DNA from: Frankia casuarinae
GTDB lineage: Bacteria; Actinomycetota; Actinomycetes; Frankiales; Frankiaceae
Direction of reading: 5' to 3'
Assembly: GCF_000013345.1 (NCBI RefSeq)
Contig: NC_007777.1
Span: 3,906,001 to 3,970,000 of the forward strand
Length of the DNA stretch: 64,000 bases
Shown here one piece after another: positions 24,523-33,327 of this stretch; position 1 is the stretch's first letter; each line of letters begins with the position of its first letter. The position numbers and the translations under genes are program-made. The notes under the pieces are model-generated. The model searched no databases. It saw only the letters and a list, made by a program, of their open reading frames with translations, and was not told where the DNA came from.

Positions 24523-25818
24523 TCATCCTCCTGCTCGGCGGGATGCTGCGCCCCGGCCGGCCGCGACGCTCGCCGCTCCCGGCCAGGAGATCGTGATCCG
24601 GCTGTGCTTCTTGTCGATGACGCGGCCAGCCGGCAGCTGGTCATCGGCGGTGCCTGCGGGGTCAACGCGGAACTGTGGCGAGCTGTGGCGGTGTTCCCGC
24701 CCCCAGACCTGGAGCTGCTCGGCGACCTGTTCGGCCAGCTCGGACGCGCCCGGACCGAAGGCATGCACACCTAACTCGACGTCCACCGAGTCCGCCGCAC
24801 CGCGCGTCGTGACATAGGCGAGGGTGTCGTCGTCGACGACGGCCACCGCGGCGGAGTGACTGCCCGGTGGGGAGAGCAGACCCGTGTCCAGCTTTCTGTC
24901 CAGCACAACGCGACAGAAGCCCGGCAGCACGGTGGCGAGCCACATCTGCGTACCGGCCCACGGTTCGAAACGGCCGATCGTGACCCCGCTCCAGACCTCC
25001 ACCCGCGGCGCGTCGAATACGCCTTCCAGCAGGCCCGGATCGGTCGGGGGCCCCTCCTCGAAGCGCAAGGTGATCTCACCCTCGCGTAGGACCAGCAACG
25101 TGGTCTGGTGCGCTCCGGCGCCCTGGATAGGCACGAAGCCGAACAACCGGGACGCCCGACTGAGCAAGTACTCGTTGGCTCGCTCGAAGGTGATCACACG
25201 CGACAGGCCCCGCAGCTGCAACGGCACCGCCAGACGACCGCCCTCGGCCAGCTGAGCCACCCAAGCCGGCGGAACGTCCCACGCACCGACCGTGACCAAA
25301 ATACGGTCATAAGGGGCGTGCTCAGGCACACCGAACTCGGCGTCGGCGAGCACAACGTTCACCTGAGGGTAGCCGACCTGCGCGAGAAGATGGCGCGCCC
25401 GGTCGATGACGTCCTTGTCGATGTCGACCGTGGTGACCTGACCTGCCGGACCGACGAGCTCGGCGATCAAGGCAGCGTTGTACCCCCCAGAGCCGATCTC
25501 CAAGATCCTCATGCCGGGGGTGATCGCAGCCTGCTCCAGCATGTACGCCTGGACCTGCGGAGCGGAAACCGAGCTCACAGAACTTCCAGCGTCGTCGCGC
25601 TTCGTAACTACTCCGTTGTAAAGCTGGTAAGCCTCCTCCAGCTCCACCCCCGGTGCGAAGGCTTCCCGACGGACCTTGCGCATCGCGGCCTCGACCGGCC
25701 GCGAGGTGATCGTGCCCTCGGCAAGAAGATCGTCAACCATCTTCCTGCGCAGCTGCGCTGCGCGATCGAGGCCGGAGACGTCGCTGTTCGGCTCTACGGG
25801 TGAAGACACGTCGGTCAC
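24523..25818 (-). CDS. Protein-L-isoaspartate O-methyltransferase-like enzyme of the FxLD system
   Basis: The 431-aa protein has the PIMT fold: SSVSAPQVQAYMLEQAAITP, then the SAM-binding loop MRILEIGSGGYNAALIAELV, then VTTVDIDKDVIDRA and YDRILVTVGAWDVPPAWVAQ. A C-terminal extension of about 190 aa is characteristic of the methyltransferase, FxLD system subgroup. Related enzymes in lanthipeptide pathways methylate an Asp side chain of the modified peptide, giving succinimide and then isoaspartate. The GTG at 25818 is used, with AAGGAAG upstream. The gene is first in the minus-strand cluster, and its stop is five bases before the precursor start. Promoters for it and for the divergent gene must lie in 25819-25942. 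Confidence 0.92.
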   Translation of the reverse strand: MTDVSSPVEPNSDVSGLDRAAQLRRKMVDDLLAEGTITSRPVEAAMRKVRREAFAPGVELEEAYQLYNGVVTKRDDAGSSVSSVSAPQVQAYMLEQAAITPGMRILEIGSGGYNAALIAELVGPAGQVTTVDIDKDVIDRARHLLAQVGYPQVNVVLADAEFGVPEHAPYDRILVTVGAWDVPPAWVAQLAEGGRLAVPLQLRGLSRVITFERANEYLLSRASRLFGFVPIQGAGAHQTTLLVLREGEITLRFEEGPPTDPGLLEGVFDAPRVEVWSGVTIGRFEPWAGTQMWLATVLPGFCRVVLDRKLDTGLLSPPGSHSAAVAVVDDDTLAYVTTRGAADSVDVELGVHAFGPGASELAEQVAEQLQVWGREHRHSSPQFRVDPAGTADDQLPAGRVIDKKHSRITISWPGAASVAAGRGAASRRAGG

Positions 25819-25942
25819 ACGATCTTCCTTGTCGTCGGCGGGTGCGGTGGCGAGCCGTATGGCCGTCAGCGGCTCGTTGGCTCGTCCGGTTAAGAATGCC
25901 GGCCACGATCACGATCGACCAGGCCAGCAGCTACCCGTGTCG

Positions 25943-27235
25943 ATGGTCATCGACCGACTATCTGGACATATCCTGGACGCTGTGGTGGTCATCCCTTCAC
26001 TGTCCGTCGATGAGGTTAAAGAGAGTCTGAAGCGCCTCCGCCAAGGACATGGCCTGGCTCGCCCCACCGCGCTTCCTACCGTGCTGCCTGAGCTGCTCCG
26101 GGCCCGCCTGGCAGACGGCAGGGTGAGCGAGCCTGCATCGGCGCAGGAGGTCACGCTGCTCGTGACCGCGTTCCGGCAAGCCGTCGAGGGGCTGGCCGAC
26201 GACGAGCGCCTGTGCGTCGAGGTCGACTTCAACCTGAGCGCCGAGCATCGGTACCCAACGCTCACCGAGCGACAAGAGTCGCTCGCGCGCCAGCAGAGGT
26301 GCGCGGCGAAGACCGTTCGTCGCCGCGCCGACCGAGCGCTGGACACCCTCGCCTACATGCTGTTGACGAACGGGCCATCGACCGTCACGTCGACGGTCAG
26401 AAGCCCGGCAACGATCTCGTCCCCTGAACAGGATCGGTCGCCGGTCGATCACGGCGAGCCCTGGGGCGAGGACCTGAGAGCGTTCTGGCGACTCTCCCAC
26501 GGGGCACGCATCGATATCGTCTGCTCGGAGATCCCCGAGGATGAGCGCCCAGAGTACGCCTCGCCAGCCGACCGTAACTACCTCCGTTATGCGAAGTTCG
26601 CGGATCTTGACACGTTGATCTACCTGCGGACCCGATTCGCCCGGTTAGCCCCGACCGTGACGATTCGAGACTTCGCCCCCTCGGAGTACTTCGACACCCA
26701 GGCCGATGTCCTCGTGGTCGTCGGCGGACCGCCGTGGAACGCCAAGTACCGCGAGTTTCTCCCGCGGCTGCCGTTCTTCTTCGAGCCCCATCCGCTGGGC
26801 GCGGACGATCCCCTGGTGGTACCCGGCATGAACGGGCTGGTTCTCGGTCCACGCTGGACCGAGCGCAACGAACTGCTGGAAGATCTCGCCGTCTTCACCC
26901 GGCTCACGCTCGCCCAGGGCACCACCGTCTTCCTGCTCGGAGGCTGCCTCACCCTCGGGGTACTCGGTGCCGCCCGTTGCCTACTGGAGGCCGAGCGCGG
27001 TGCACGCAGTTCCCGCTACATCACCGAGCATGTCAACGACGCAGACTTCGTCCTGGTCACCGAAGCCCGGCGGATCGGCGGCCTCACCGATGTAGCCGAC
27101 CTGACCCGGGTCCCTCCGCTGCTCCTGCTCGCCCGCAGCAACAACGAACCCTTCGCCGTGCACGTCGACAACTCCGACCGCTACCTTCAAGATCAGTCCG
27201 GAACGGAGGTCCACCACATTGATCACTCCTGCTGA
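25943..27235 (+). CDS. Unknown protein (430 aa) with a possible nucleotide-fold C-terminal domain, divergent from the RiPP cluster
   Basis: I do not recognise the family. The ATG at 25943 is used; a GTG at 25937 is in frame. Residues 1-150 are helical and contain RRADRALDTLAYMLLTNG, preceded by QRCAAKTVRRRADRALDTLA, which resembles a DNA-binding or sigma-like helix pair. The C-terminal half alternates strands and helices: RIDIVCSEIPEDERPEY, ADLDTLIYLRTRFARLAPTV, ADVLVVVGGPPWNAKY, GTTVFLLGGCLTLGVLGAAR, NDADFVLVTEAR. These look like a Rossmann-like or SLOG-type sensor fold. Its end overlaps the GT25 gene, so the two are co-translated. It could be a regulator or a new tailoring partner. Confidence 0.7.
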   Translation: MVIDRLSGHILDAVVVIPSLSVDEVKESLKRLRQGHGLARPTALPTVLPELLRARLADGRVSEPASAQEVTLLVTAFRQAVEGLADDERLCVEVDFNLSAEHRYPTLTERQESLARQQRCAAKTVRRRADRALDTLAYMLLTNGPSTVTSTVRSPATISSPEQDRSPVDHGEPWGEDLRAFWRLSHGARIDIVCSEIPEDERPEYASPADRNYLRYAKFADLDTLIYLRTRFARLAPTVTIRDFAPSEYFDTQADVLVVVGGPPWNAKYREFLPRLPFFFEPHPLGADDPLVVPGMNGLVLGPRWTERNELLEDLAVFTRLTLAQGTTVFLLGGCLTLGVLGAARCLLEAERGARSSRYITEHVNDADFVLVTEARRIGGLTDVADLTRVPPLLLLARSNNEPFAVHVDNSDRYLQDQSGTEVHHIDHSC

Positions 27236-27995
27236 TCTTCGTACCTATGTGATCAACCTGCTTCGGCGACCTGACCGGCGGGCACGGATGACGCACGTGC
27301 TTCCGCCGGAGCTCAAGGCGACGTTCACCTCGGACTGGCGCGGCCTCTTCGACGGCCTGAACCTCACCCGAAGCCAGCTCGACGCTGCCGGCTACACCCT
27401 CTTTCCCTGGCAGATCGAGTCCGACAATCCCTGGTGGGCCAGACCCCTGAAGTACGGCGAGATCGGCTGCACACTGGCGCACCTGGCCTGCTGGCGCCAT
27501 GCCGCTCAAACCGGTGACGAACCATTCATCGTCTTCCTCGAAGACGACCTCGTCATCCCGGACGCCTTCCTCGACCAGCTCCTCGCCGGCCTGCACCAGT
27601 TGACCCGCCACGGCCCCTTCGACCTGCTCTACCTCGGCCGCTTCCCCCTCGAACCCGACCACGACCAGCCGGTCCTGGATGGATTCGTCTCGCCTGGTTA
27701 CAGCCACTGCACCTTCGGCTACCTGCTCACCAGGCCCGGTCTCGGCCTGGTGCTTGCCGCCCACATCGAAGAGGCCGTCGTGCCGGTCGACGAGTTCCTG
27801 CCCGCGCTCTACATCGACCATCCGCGCCCTGATCTACGCGCCCGGTTCCGCCGACGGCTGACCGCCCTCGCGTTCGAACCACCACTGGTCTCCCAGCGCC
27901 CCAAGGATGAGGCCGGAAGCGACACCGAACGTTCGGCTTTCGTCGAGCCCAGAGACCGGCAGCCAGAACAGGGGGCGGCGAACCCTCGCCGTTAG
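27219..27995 (+). CDS. Family 25 glycosyltransferase (LPS-type), 258 aa
   Basis: The features are those of GT25: the N-terminal TYVINLLRRPDRRARM, then KYGEIGCTLAHLACWRHA, FIVFLEDDLVIPDAFLDQLL (acidic metal/donor site), and DLLYLGRFPLEPDH. GT25 enzymes transfer sugars from nucleotide donors, usually in lipooligosaccharide synthesis, and occasionally occur in natural-product clusters. The start is a TTG at 27219, chosen because GGAGGT lies about ten bases upstream and the gene overlaps the previous stop by 17 bp. The C-terminal 40 residues are charged and probably disordered. In a Gram-positive host its substrate is not lipopolysaccharide. A role in decorating the lanthipeptide or another surface glycan is speculation. 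Confidence 0.85.
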   Translation: MITPADLRTYVINLLRRPDRRARMTHVLPPELKATFTSDWRGLFDGLNLTRSQLDAAGYTLFPWQIESDNPWWARPLKYGEIGCTLAHLACWRHAAQTGDEPFIVFLEDDLVIPDAFLDQLLAGLHQLTRHGPFDLLYLGRFPLEPDHDQPVLDGFVSPGYSHCTFGYLLTRPGLGLVLAAHIEEAVVPVDEFLPALYIDHPRPDLRARFRRRLTALAFEPPLVSQRPKDEAGSDTERSAFVEPRDRQPEQGAANPRR

Positions 27996-28089
27996 CGGGG
28001 CGGTCGCCCAGCGGCCACATCCGGCCGACCGTGGGCAGCAGAGGACAAGGGTCGCTCCGCCTCGCCCCCTTCGCCTGAGATGACCTACG

Positions 28090-28764
28090 TCACAGCCTGT
28101 CTGTCTTCGCCAGAGCCTGCCAGTGGCGGATCAAGCCTTGCAGCCGGCGTCCTCGCCACCGCTCGGCCGGAACGTGGACGTTGATGCCCGTAACCACATG
28201 ATCCGGTGCAACGTCCCGGGTTACCACGGCGCCCGCGGCAACGTAGCTGCGTGGGCCGATACGGACGCCGCCCACCACCCTCGCGCCGTAGCCGACCACG
28301 GAGTCAGCTTCGATCATCGGAGGCTCCTCGTCGACCTCCCACCAGCCTTCGTGGGGACGGGCGTACTCGTGCACGAGATCGCCCATCATTGTGGAGCGAT
28401 CGCCGATGGTCGTGCCGTCACAGACGAATCCCGCCACGCAGGCGTCCACGCCGATCGCGACACGATCACACACATACGCTCCATAGGCGACACGGGTTCG
28501 TTCGCCGACCACGCAGTTGTAGCCGATCCGCACGCGGTCCTCGATGACGCAGTTCGCGCCGATCCAGACCCCTTCGTGGACCACGACCTGATTACCGATC
28601 ACGCAGTGCGCCCCCACCACCACCGGTTCCCCGGACGAGGTCGAGCCGGACCCCTTCTGCTGGGCCCGCAGGCGCGCCTCTTTCGGGTAGCCGAAAACGC
28701 AGTGCTCGCCCACCACGGTGCTCTCCTCAATGTGCACCGGTGCATACAGAGAGGCGATGTTCAT
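28090..28764 (-). CDS. Hexapeptide-repeat acyltransferase (left-handed beta-helix), 224 aa
   Basis: The sequence has many isoleucine-patch hexapeptides (VVVGAHCVIGNQVVVHEGVW, IGANCVIEDRVRIGYNCVVG, VAYGAYVCDRVAIGVDACVA) and a final coil VVGGVRIGPRSYVAAGAVVT followed by RDVAPDHVV. This is the LbH fold of trimeric acyl-, acetyl- or N-acyltransferases that use CoA or ACP donors. The ATG at 28764 overlaps the stop of the hydrolase gene (ATGA), so they form a two-gene operon. The acceptor cannot be predicted. It is convergent with the GT25 gene; the two could modify the same sugar or peptide. Confidence 0.88.
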   Translation of the reverse strand: MNIASLYAPVHIEESTVVGEHCVFGYPKEARLRAQQKGSGSTSSGEPVVVGAHCVIGNQVVVHEGVWIGANCVIEDRVRIGYNCVVGERTRVAYGAYVCDRVAIGVDACVAGFVCDGTTIGDRSTMMGDLVHEYARPHEGWWEVDEEPPMIEADSVVGYGARVVGGVRIGPRSYVAAGAVVTRDVAPDHVVTGINVHVPAERWRGRRLQGLIRHWQALAKTDRL

Positions 28765-29546
28765 GCTCGGCCCTTGTCGCCAACGAGCCACCTCACTGTG
28801 ACTGCGACTGCCTCGTCCTCTCGTTCTCGGGTGTCGAAGCCGTGATCCGAACCTTCGACGGTGTGAAACTCGGTGTGGGGTCTGGCGCAGGCTGCCTGCC
28901 ACGCGATCTCGTACGAGACCGCGGTGTCCCGATCGCCGTGTACCACGAGCGCCGGTGCAGCGGTCGCCATCAGGGAGTCCAGCGGCCGATAGTGATCAAA
29001 CTCGTCGAACAGCACCCGGCCGACCTCGAACTCCCCGTCGAGCACCAGGAACCCCTGACCTGACAGCAGCTTCTGCTGATCGGGGCCGAAGTTCTCTCGT
29101 CCCCACGGCAGTTCCGGTGTCAGGAATGTCCGCCGGAGGTCGAGTACCGGATTCCACAGGACGAGCCTGTTCAGGCGGTCGGCCAACCAGGGCAGCGAGA
29201 GCGAGGCCGATACCGCTCCGAAGCTCGACGCCACGATCGACAGGCGACCTGGCAACTGCTCCTCCGCGTACTCGACCGCGGCCTGGAGGTCGAGCAGCTC
29301 GCCGGCGATCGTCACGCCACGCTGGGTCCCTCCGCTTCCCCCGTGGCCGCGGAAGGAGAACCGCAAAACATGAAAGCCGGCGTGTGCAAGTCGATCAGCG
29401 AGTCGGACGAACATGCCGCCCTCGGTCATGTTTGCGTTGATTCCATGTAGCTGGATGACCACCCCCCGGTGCTGTCCTCCGACGGCTGCATGCACCGCGC
29501 CCTCCAGCCGTACTCCATCGATCGACGTCAGCTCCACCCGCTGCAT
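28761..29546 (-). CDS. Alpha/beta hydrolase (serine hydrolase family), 261 aa
   Basis: The fold is clear: VVIQLHGINANMTEGG (oxyanion strand), LRFSFRGHGGSGG, the nucleophile elbow SIVASSFGAVSASL (Ser of SSFGA), PALVVHGDRDTAVSY (Asp), and VEGSDHGFDT (His). All three catalytic residues are present. The size fits single-domain esterases or acyl-peptide-like hydrolases. The ATG at 29546 is preceded by a purine-rich GGGAGCAGCGGAAG. It is coupled to the acyltransferase gene downstream. An esterase or a transacylase working with the acyltransferase is possible. Removal of the lanthipeptide leader is less likely, since this family rarely has protease activity on such substrates. Confidence 0.88.
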   Translation of the reverse strand: MQRVELTSIDGVRLEGAVHAAVGGQHRGVVIQLHGINANMTEGGMFVRLADRLAHAGFHVLRFSFRGHGGSGGTQRGVTIAGELLDLQAAVEYAEEQLPGRLSIVASSFGAVSASLSLPWLADRLNRLVLWNPVLDLRRTFLTPELPWGRENFGPDQQKLLSGQGFLVLDGEFEVGRVLFDEFDHYRPLDSLMATAAPALVVHGDRDTAVSYEIAWQAACARPHTEFHTVEGSDHGFDTREREDEAVAVTVRWLVGDKGRA

Positions 29547-29782
29547 CTTCCGCTGCTCCCTGTCATATTTCCGGCCACCGGCAACCGAGCCAGCGCTCCT
29601 CCTACGACCAGGATGACCGCACCGTCGCGCCCGACGTTCCACCTTTCGATGTCTGCCGTTGGCGGGCGCCCACCCAGCCGGCCTGCGCTAGCAGGTGGGA
29701 GCAGCGCACGATCTTCGGCGACGCGCCGCTGCCGGCGGATTAGAGTGTGTCTCACGTGGCCGCTCCGGGTACATGTCTGATC

Positions 29783-29951
29783 ATGGATGTGATGGGGAGC
29801 AGCCTTGCTCCGCGGCTGGTCCCGGACGATCTGTGGAAGCTGGTCGAACCGCTGCTACCCCGGTTCGAGACACGCCCGCAGGGCGGTGGGACCGCCCCGG
29901 TCGAGGACCGGGCGGTGTTCACCGCGGTGGTGTACATGCTGACCGCTTCGC
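29783..29951 (+). pseudogene. Truncated IS5-family transposase remnant
   Basis: The first ~55 codons match the N-terminus of IS5-type transposases (LVPDDLWKLVEPLLPRFETR ... VEDRAVFTAVVYMLT). The frame then diverges abruptly near 29950 where CAWRHLP is normally expected. The rest of the gene and the right end are absent. This marks a decayed junction between the cargo and the secretion locus. Confidence 0.75.
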
Positions 29952-30184
29952 CTAGGGAAGCAACCACGTGTGCGGAACACAATAGTCAGGCCGCCTGACA
30001 GGCCAGCCGTTGCGACGGCTCGGAAGCCTCGTGGGCAGAGCCTTCCCGCGCGTGGGGATCATCGGAATGGAGACGGAGGCGCGTCCCACCTTGACCTAGA
30101 TCAATACGCCGCCCGCTCAGGGGACTGTCCCGCTCGTCGGCATGAGCGAACGCGGGTCTGTGGTATCGGCTGACAGCAGCCCTT
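29952..30184. other. Intergenic region between IS remnant and VirB4-like gene
   Basis: No gene is supported here. A short inverted repeat, GTCAGG-CCG-CCTGAC (29985-29999), could be a weak terminator or the end of a mobile element. Nothing else is visible. Confidence 0.5.
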
Positions 30185-31627
30185 CTATCGGTCGCGCCGT
30201 TCCGCCAAGCGGTTCGGGTCAAGGGCGCCTGTGTGCATGGCGGTGTTGGTGTCGGCGAGGGTCCATTCGTCGGTGGTGAGGAGGTGGTCGACGAGGGCGG
30301 TGTGGGTGCCGACGTGCCAGAGAGCGGTGAGGGGTGGGAGGTCGCCGAGCAGGGTGGCTTCGGTGGTAGTCAGCCCCATGTCGGTGAGCAGATGGCCGAC
30401 CTGTTCGGGGTTCTGGTGGAGGAAGACGCGGACGGAGGTGGTGTTGAGGAGTCCTTCGGCGATGCGGGCGGTGGCGCTGCCGGTGTCGACCTGGGAGTGC
30501 AGGTCGGCGAGGGCGTGGGTGATGAGGATGTTCGCGGCGCCCCATTGGCGTCCGAGTCGCCACTGGTCCTGGAGGAACTTGACGATGGCGAGGTCGTCGA
30601 GGGCGATCCACGCCTCATCCAGAATGGTGATCTTGTGCTGGTGGGTCTGTCCGTACATGACGGTCTGCAGCCAGCCGGCGGCGGCGGTGAGGACGAGGCG
30701 CAGCGCGCGGCGGTGGGTGAGCAGCGCGGACAGGTCGAGGATCAGGCCGGGGGCATGATCCCAGAGGCCGGGGGTGGTGGGGCCGTCGCAGATGCCGCGC
30801 AGGTCCTGTTCGAGGATGGTGGCGCAAGCGTCGAGGAGGGGGCGGCGGCGGTCAAGGAGTTCGGTGGGGGTGGTGTCGAGGTCGGCGGCGAGGGTGTGGT
30901 CGGGGTGGGCGAGTAGCCGGCGGACGTCGACCAGGGTCGGGGTGGTCTGGTGGGTGGCCAGGTGGCGGGCGACGGCGGTGAGCAGCCGCTGCTGGCTGAC
31001 CGGGAGTTCGGCTTGGCCGAGGGCGACGGCGAGCAGTGCCGTGAGCACCGCGGCGCGGCGGGCCACCTGGTCGTCGAGGCCCGTCCGGGCGGAGACGGCG
31101 CCGGTGCCGGTGCCGACGCCGGGGCCGGTGCCGATGTCGAGGGGGTTGACGCGCAGGTGGCCGCCGGGGCGGAGGCGCAGGGTGGCGTATCCGAGGCGGT
31201 CGCCGAGGGGGGTCCATTCGCCTTTGGGGTCGATGACGGCGGTGAAGCGGGGCCGGCCGTGCAGGGCGGCGAGCGCGGCGGCGCGGTGCACGTACGATTT
31301 GATGATCGCGGATTTGCCGTAGGCGCCGGCGCCGGAGACAACCATGTTCGGTCCCTGGATGAGGCCGGTCTGGTAGGCGTCGATGATGTCGAAGTGGAAG
31401 GCGCCGCCGGCGAGCCGGTTGGCGCCGAGGAACACGCCGTGATCCCCGAGGCCGGCTTCGATCGACCAGGGGGTCACCACGCACAGGTGTGCGGTGGTAG
31501 CGACGTTCCACGGCAGGGCGAGCCGGGCGCCTTTCGGCCCCCACCGGCCCCATCCGCGTTCTCGCCCGGGTCCGCGTTCGTGTCGGCGTTCGTGTTCTCG
31601 GCCGTTCCGGGTGAGAGGGTTGGGCAT
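30185..31627 (-). CDS. VirB4-like conjugation ATPase (480 aa)
   Basis: The C-terminal ATPase domain is recognisable. It has Walker A GAGAYGKS in the region NMVVSGAGAYGKSAIIKSYV, then FTAVIDPKGEWTPLGDRLGY, Walker B ITILDEAWIAL, and WGAANILITHALADL. Such ATPases energise type IV secretion and conjugation machines. The length is short compared with full VirB4 (about 800 aa), because the N-terminal VirB4 domain appears to be carried by the separate SCO6880-like gene upstream. The ATG at 31627 overlaps the upstream stop by one base (TGATG). A longer frame upstream only shadows the SCO6880-like gene. It is the last gene of the minus-strand secretion operon. Confidence 0.85.
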   Translation of the reverse strand: MPNPLTRNGREHERRHERGPGRERGWGRWGPKGARLALPWNVATTAHLCVVTPWSIEAGLGDHGVFLGANRLAGGAFHFDIIDAYQTGLIQGPNMVVSGAGAYGKSAIIKSYVHRAAALAALHGRPRFTAVIDPKGEWTPLGDRLGYATLRLRPGGHLRVNPLDIGTGPGVGTGTGAVSARTGLDDQVARRAAVLTALLAVALGQAELPVSQQRLLTAVARHLATHQTTPTLVDVRRLLAHPDHTLAADLDTTPTELLDRRRPLLDACATILEQDLRGICDGPTTPGLWDHAPGLILDLSALLTHRRALRLVLTAAAGWLQTVMYGQTHQHKITILDEAWIALDDLAIVKFLQDQWRLGRQWGAANILITHALADLHSQVDTGSATARIAEGLLNTTSVRVFLHQNPEQVGHLLTDMGLTTTEATLLGDLPPLTALWHVGTHTALVDHLLTTDEWTLADTNTAMHTGALDPNRLAERRDR

Positions 31628-33327
31628 CAGGGTGCTCCGGTGACGGTCGGCCGGGGTGCGAGGCCGAGGGGGAGGGTGGCGGCCCAGGCGGTGTGATGCC
31701 GGCCGTGCAGGGGGCGCAGGTCGACGATGCCGCAGCGGGCGGCCAGGTCGACGATCGCGGCGGACGCGTCGTCGAGGTCGTGCCGGCTGGGGGCGGTGAC
31801 GTCGAGGAGGCCGAGGTAGGCGTATTCGGGGTAGCCGGCGGTGAGTTCGGCGTCGCGGCGGTCGATGTCGTCGTGGGCCTGGGTGAGGTGGACGGGGACG
31901 CGGAAGGCATGCCGGTCGCGGAGGTGGACGGCGGTGTCGACGGAGACGGTGTCGCTGTTGATGCGCCGGCGGGAGACCCGCCACGGCACCGGGGTCATTG
32001 TGAGCGCGAGGGTGCGGACACAGGGAACGTCATGGAGCAGGGGGTCGAGCCAGCCCGGGCGCAGTCCGCCGGTGGGCCAGCCTGCGATCCAGAACACCCG
32101 GTGCCAGCTGTCGCCGATCCGGGCCGCGTCCCACCACGCCCGCAGCGTGAGGCTGTCCGGCTGGAGGCGCTGCGGCGGTCGCGGTGTGCCGGCTCCCGGG
32201 AGATGGGCGCGGGCCGCCAGGCCCGGAGTCGATGCGCTGTCCGGCTCCGCCGCACGACTGGGGGCTTCGAGGGCCTTCGAGGCTTCGGGAGGCGGCGGGT
32301 CGGCGTGGTCGAGCACGGTCTTGGTGAGCTCGGCGGTGGACAGCAGGCCGCGGACGTGCAGGCCGGCGCTGGCGCATCGGTCGGCCAGGGTTTCGGCGGC
32401 GGCCAGCGCGGTGGCCCGGCCGTCGGCGTGGCGGCCTCCGCGTGTCGGGCGGACGGTCAGCCATAGCCGCAGGTCGTGGCGGATCAGGGCGGGCTGTGCC
32501 TCGGCGAGGAGCCGCCGGTAGGCCAGCAGCTCCCCCGCCGGCGGGCGCGCCGGCTGCCGCGACCGGGCCGCCGCCGCGGATTCCGGCTGGCGGCGGGGTT
32601 CGACGGGGAGGTCCAGGGCGGTCGCCGGTCCGGAGCGGACCGTCCAGCCGAGCCGGGCCACCGGGGTTTCCCGGGCGAACTGGGTCAGCACCCGGGCCCA
32701 TCCGGCGGTCTGGCGGTCCTTCCCGGCGCCGTCGAGCAGTCCGAACGGGCCACCGCGCACGTCGAGGACCACGGTGATCGTCCCGGTGCGCCGGTCACGA
32801 ACCAGACCGGCCGGTTGCCCGTCTGCGGTTGGTACCCGGCAACCGGTCGCCGCCGCTACCACCTCGACCGACCGCGGCACCGCGGGAAGATCCACCCGTT
32901 CGGACCGGCGGCCGGCGGATCCCCACCCGGCCGCCCCCGCCCCGATGCCCGTCGGCCGAGCGGAGGAGGGGACGGCGCACGGCCGGCATCCGCCGCAGGT
33001 GTGCAGGAGGCGGGTGTGCAGCAGGCGGGTGTGCAGCAGGCGGGTGTGCAGCAGGCGGGTGTGCAGCAGGCGGGTGTGCAGCAGGTAGCCGGCGACGACC
33101 GGCAGGAGATGGACCAGGGGTTCCCCGCCGACCCGGACGAACGCGAACAGCAGGCAGGCCACCGCCACACCAACCCCGGCCGTCGTGCCGGAACCGCCGC
33201 CGAGCAGCCTCGGGCCCGCCGCGAGCCCGCCGACACCGAGGCCAATCAGGATGACCTGCGGGACGCTGGCGCCGAACAGCGCGGTCCCGGCTCGGCGCGG
33301 GGCGAGATGGTAGACCGGTCCGCTCAT
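31627..33327 (-). CDS. SCO6880-like membrane protein of actinobacterial type IV secretion (566 aa)
   Basis: The N-terminus has two hydrophobic segments (ASVPQVILIGLGVGGLAAG and TAGVGVAVACLLFAFVRVGG), as in PrgI-like/SCO6880 proteins that precede VirB4-like ATPases. A run of LLHTR pentapeptides follows (about residues 80-110), coded by a 15-bp tandem repeat. The rest is a soluble domain with GTITVVLDVRGGPFGLLDGA, LAYRRLLAEAQPALIRHDLR and YLGLLDVTAPSRHDLDDASA, matching the family pattern. The family is thought to supply the VirB3 and N-terminal VirB4 functions. The ATG at 33327 overlaps the previous stop (ATGA). Confidence 0.78.
   Translation of the reverse strand: MSGPVYHLAPRRAGTALFGASVPQVILIGLGVGGLAAGPRLLGGGSGTTAGVGVAVACLLFAFVRVGGEPLVHLLPVVAGYLLHTRLLHTRLLHTRLLHTRLLHTRLLHTCGGCRPCAVPSSARPTGIGAGAAGWGSAGRRSERVDLPAVPRSVEVVAAATGCRVPTADGQPAGLVRDRRTGTITVVLDVRGGPFGLLDGAGKDRQTAGWARVLTQFARETPVARLGWTVRSGPATALDLPVEPRRQPESAAAARSRQPARPPAGELLAYRRLLAEAQPALIRHDLRLWLTVRPTRGGRHADGRATALAAAETLADRCASAGLHVRGLLSTAELTKTVLDHADPPPPEASKALEAPSRAAEPDSASTPGLAARAHLPGAGTPRPPQRLQPDSLTLRAWWDAARIGDSWHRVFWIAGWPTGGLRPGWLDPLLHDVPCVRTLALTMTPVPWRVSRRRINSDTVSVDTAVHLRDRHAFRVPVHLTQAHDDIDRRDAELTAGYPEYAYLGLLDVTAPSRHDLDDASAAIVDLAARCGIVDLRPLHGRHHTAWAATLPLGLAPRPTVTGAP
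33001..33090. repeat. 15-bp tandem repeat coding LLHTR pentapeptides
   Basis: The unit GTGCAGCAGGCGGGT occurs four times perfectly from 33016 to 33075, with a one-mismatch copy at 33001-33015 and a partial copy at 33076-33090. On the minus strand it codes LLHTR repeats in frame. Being a multiple of three, it can expand or contract without a frameshift. Confidence 0.92.

Noticed and set aside
33001-33090. Short tandem repeat considered as a CRISPR array
   Set aside because: The 15-bp units have no spacers between them and lie in frame in a coding gene.
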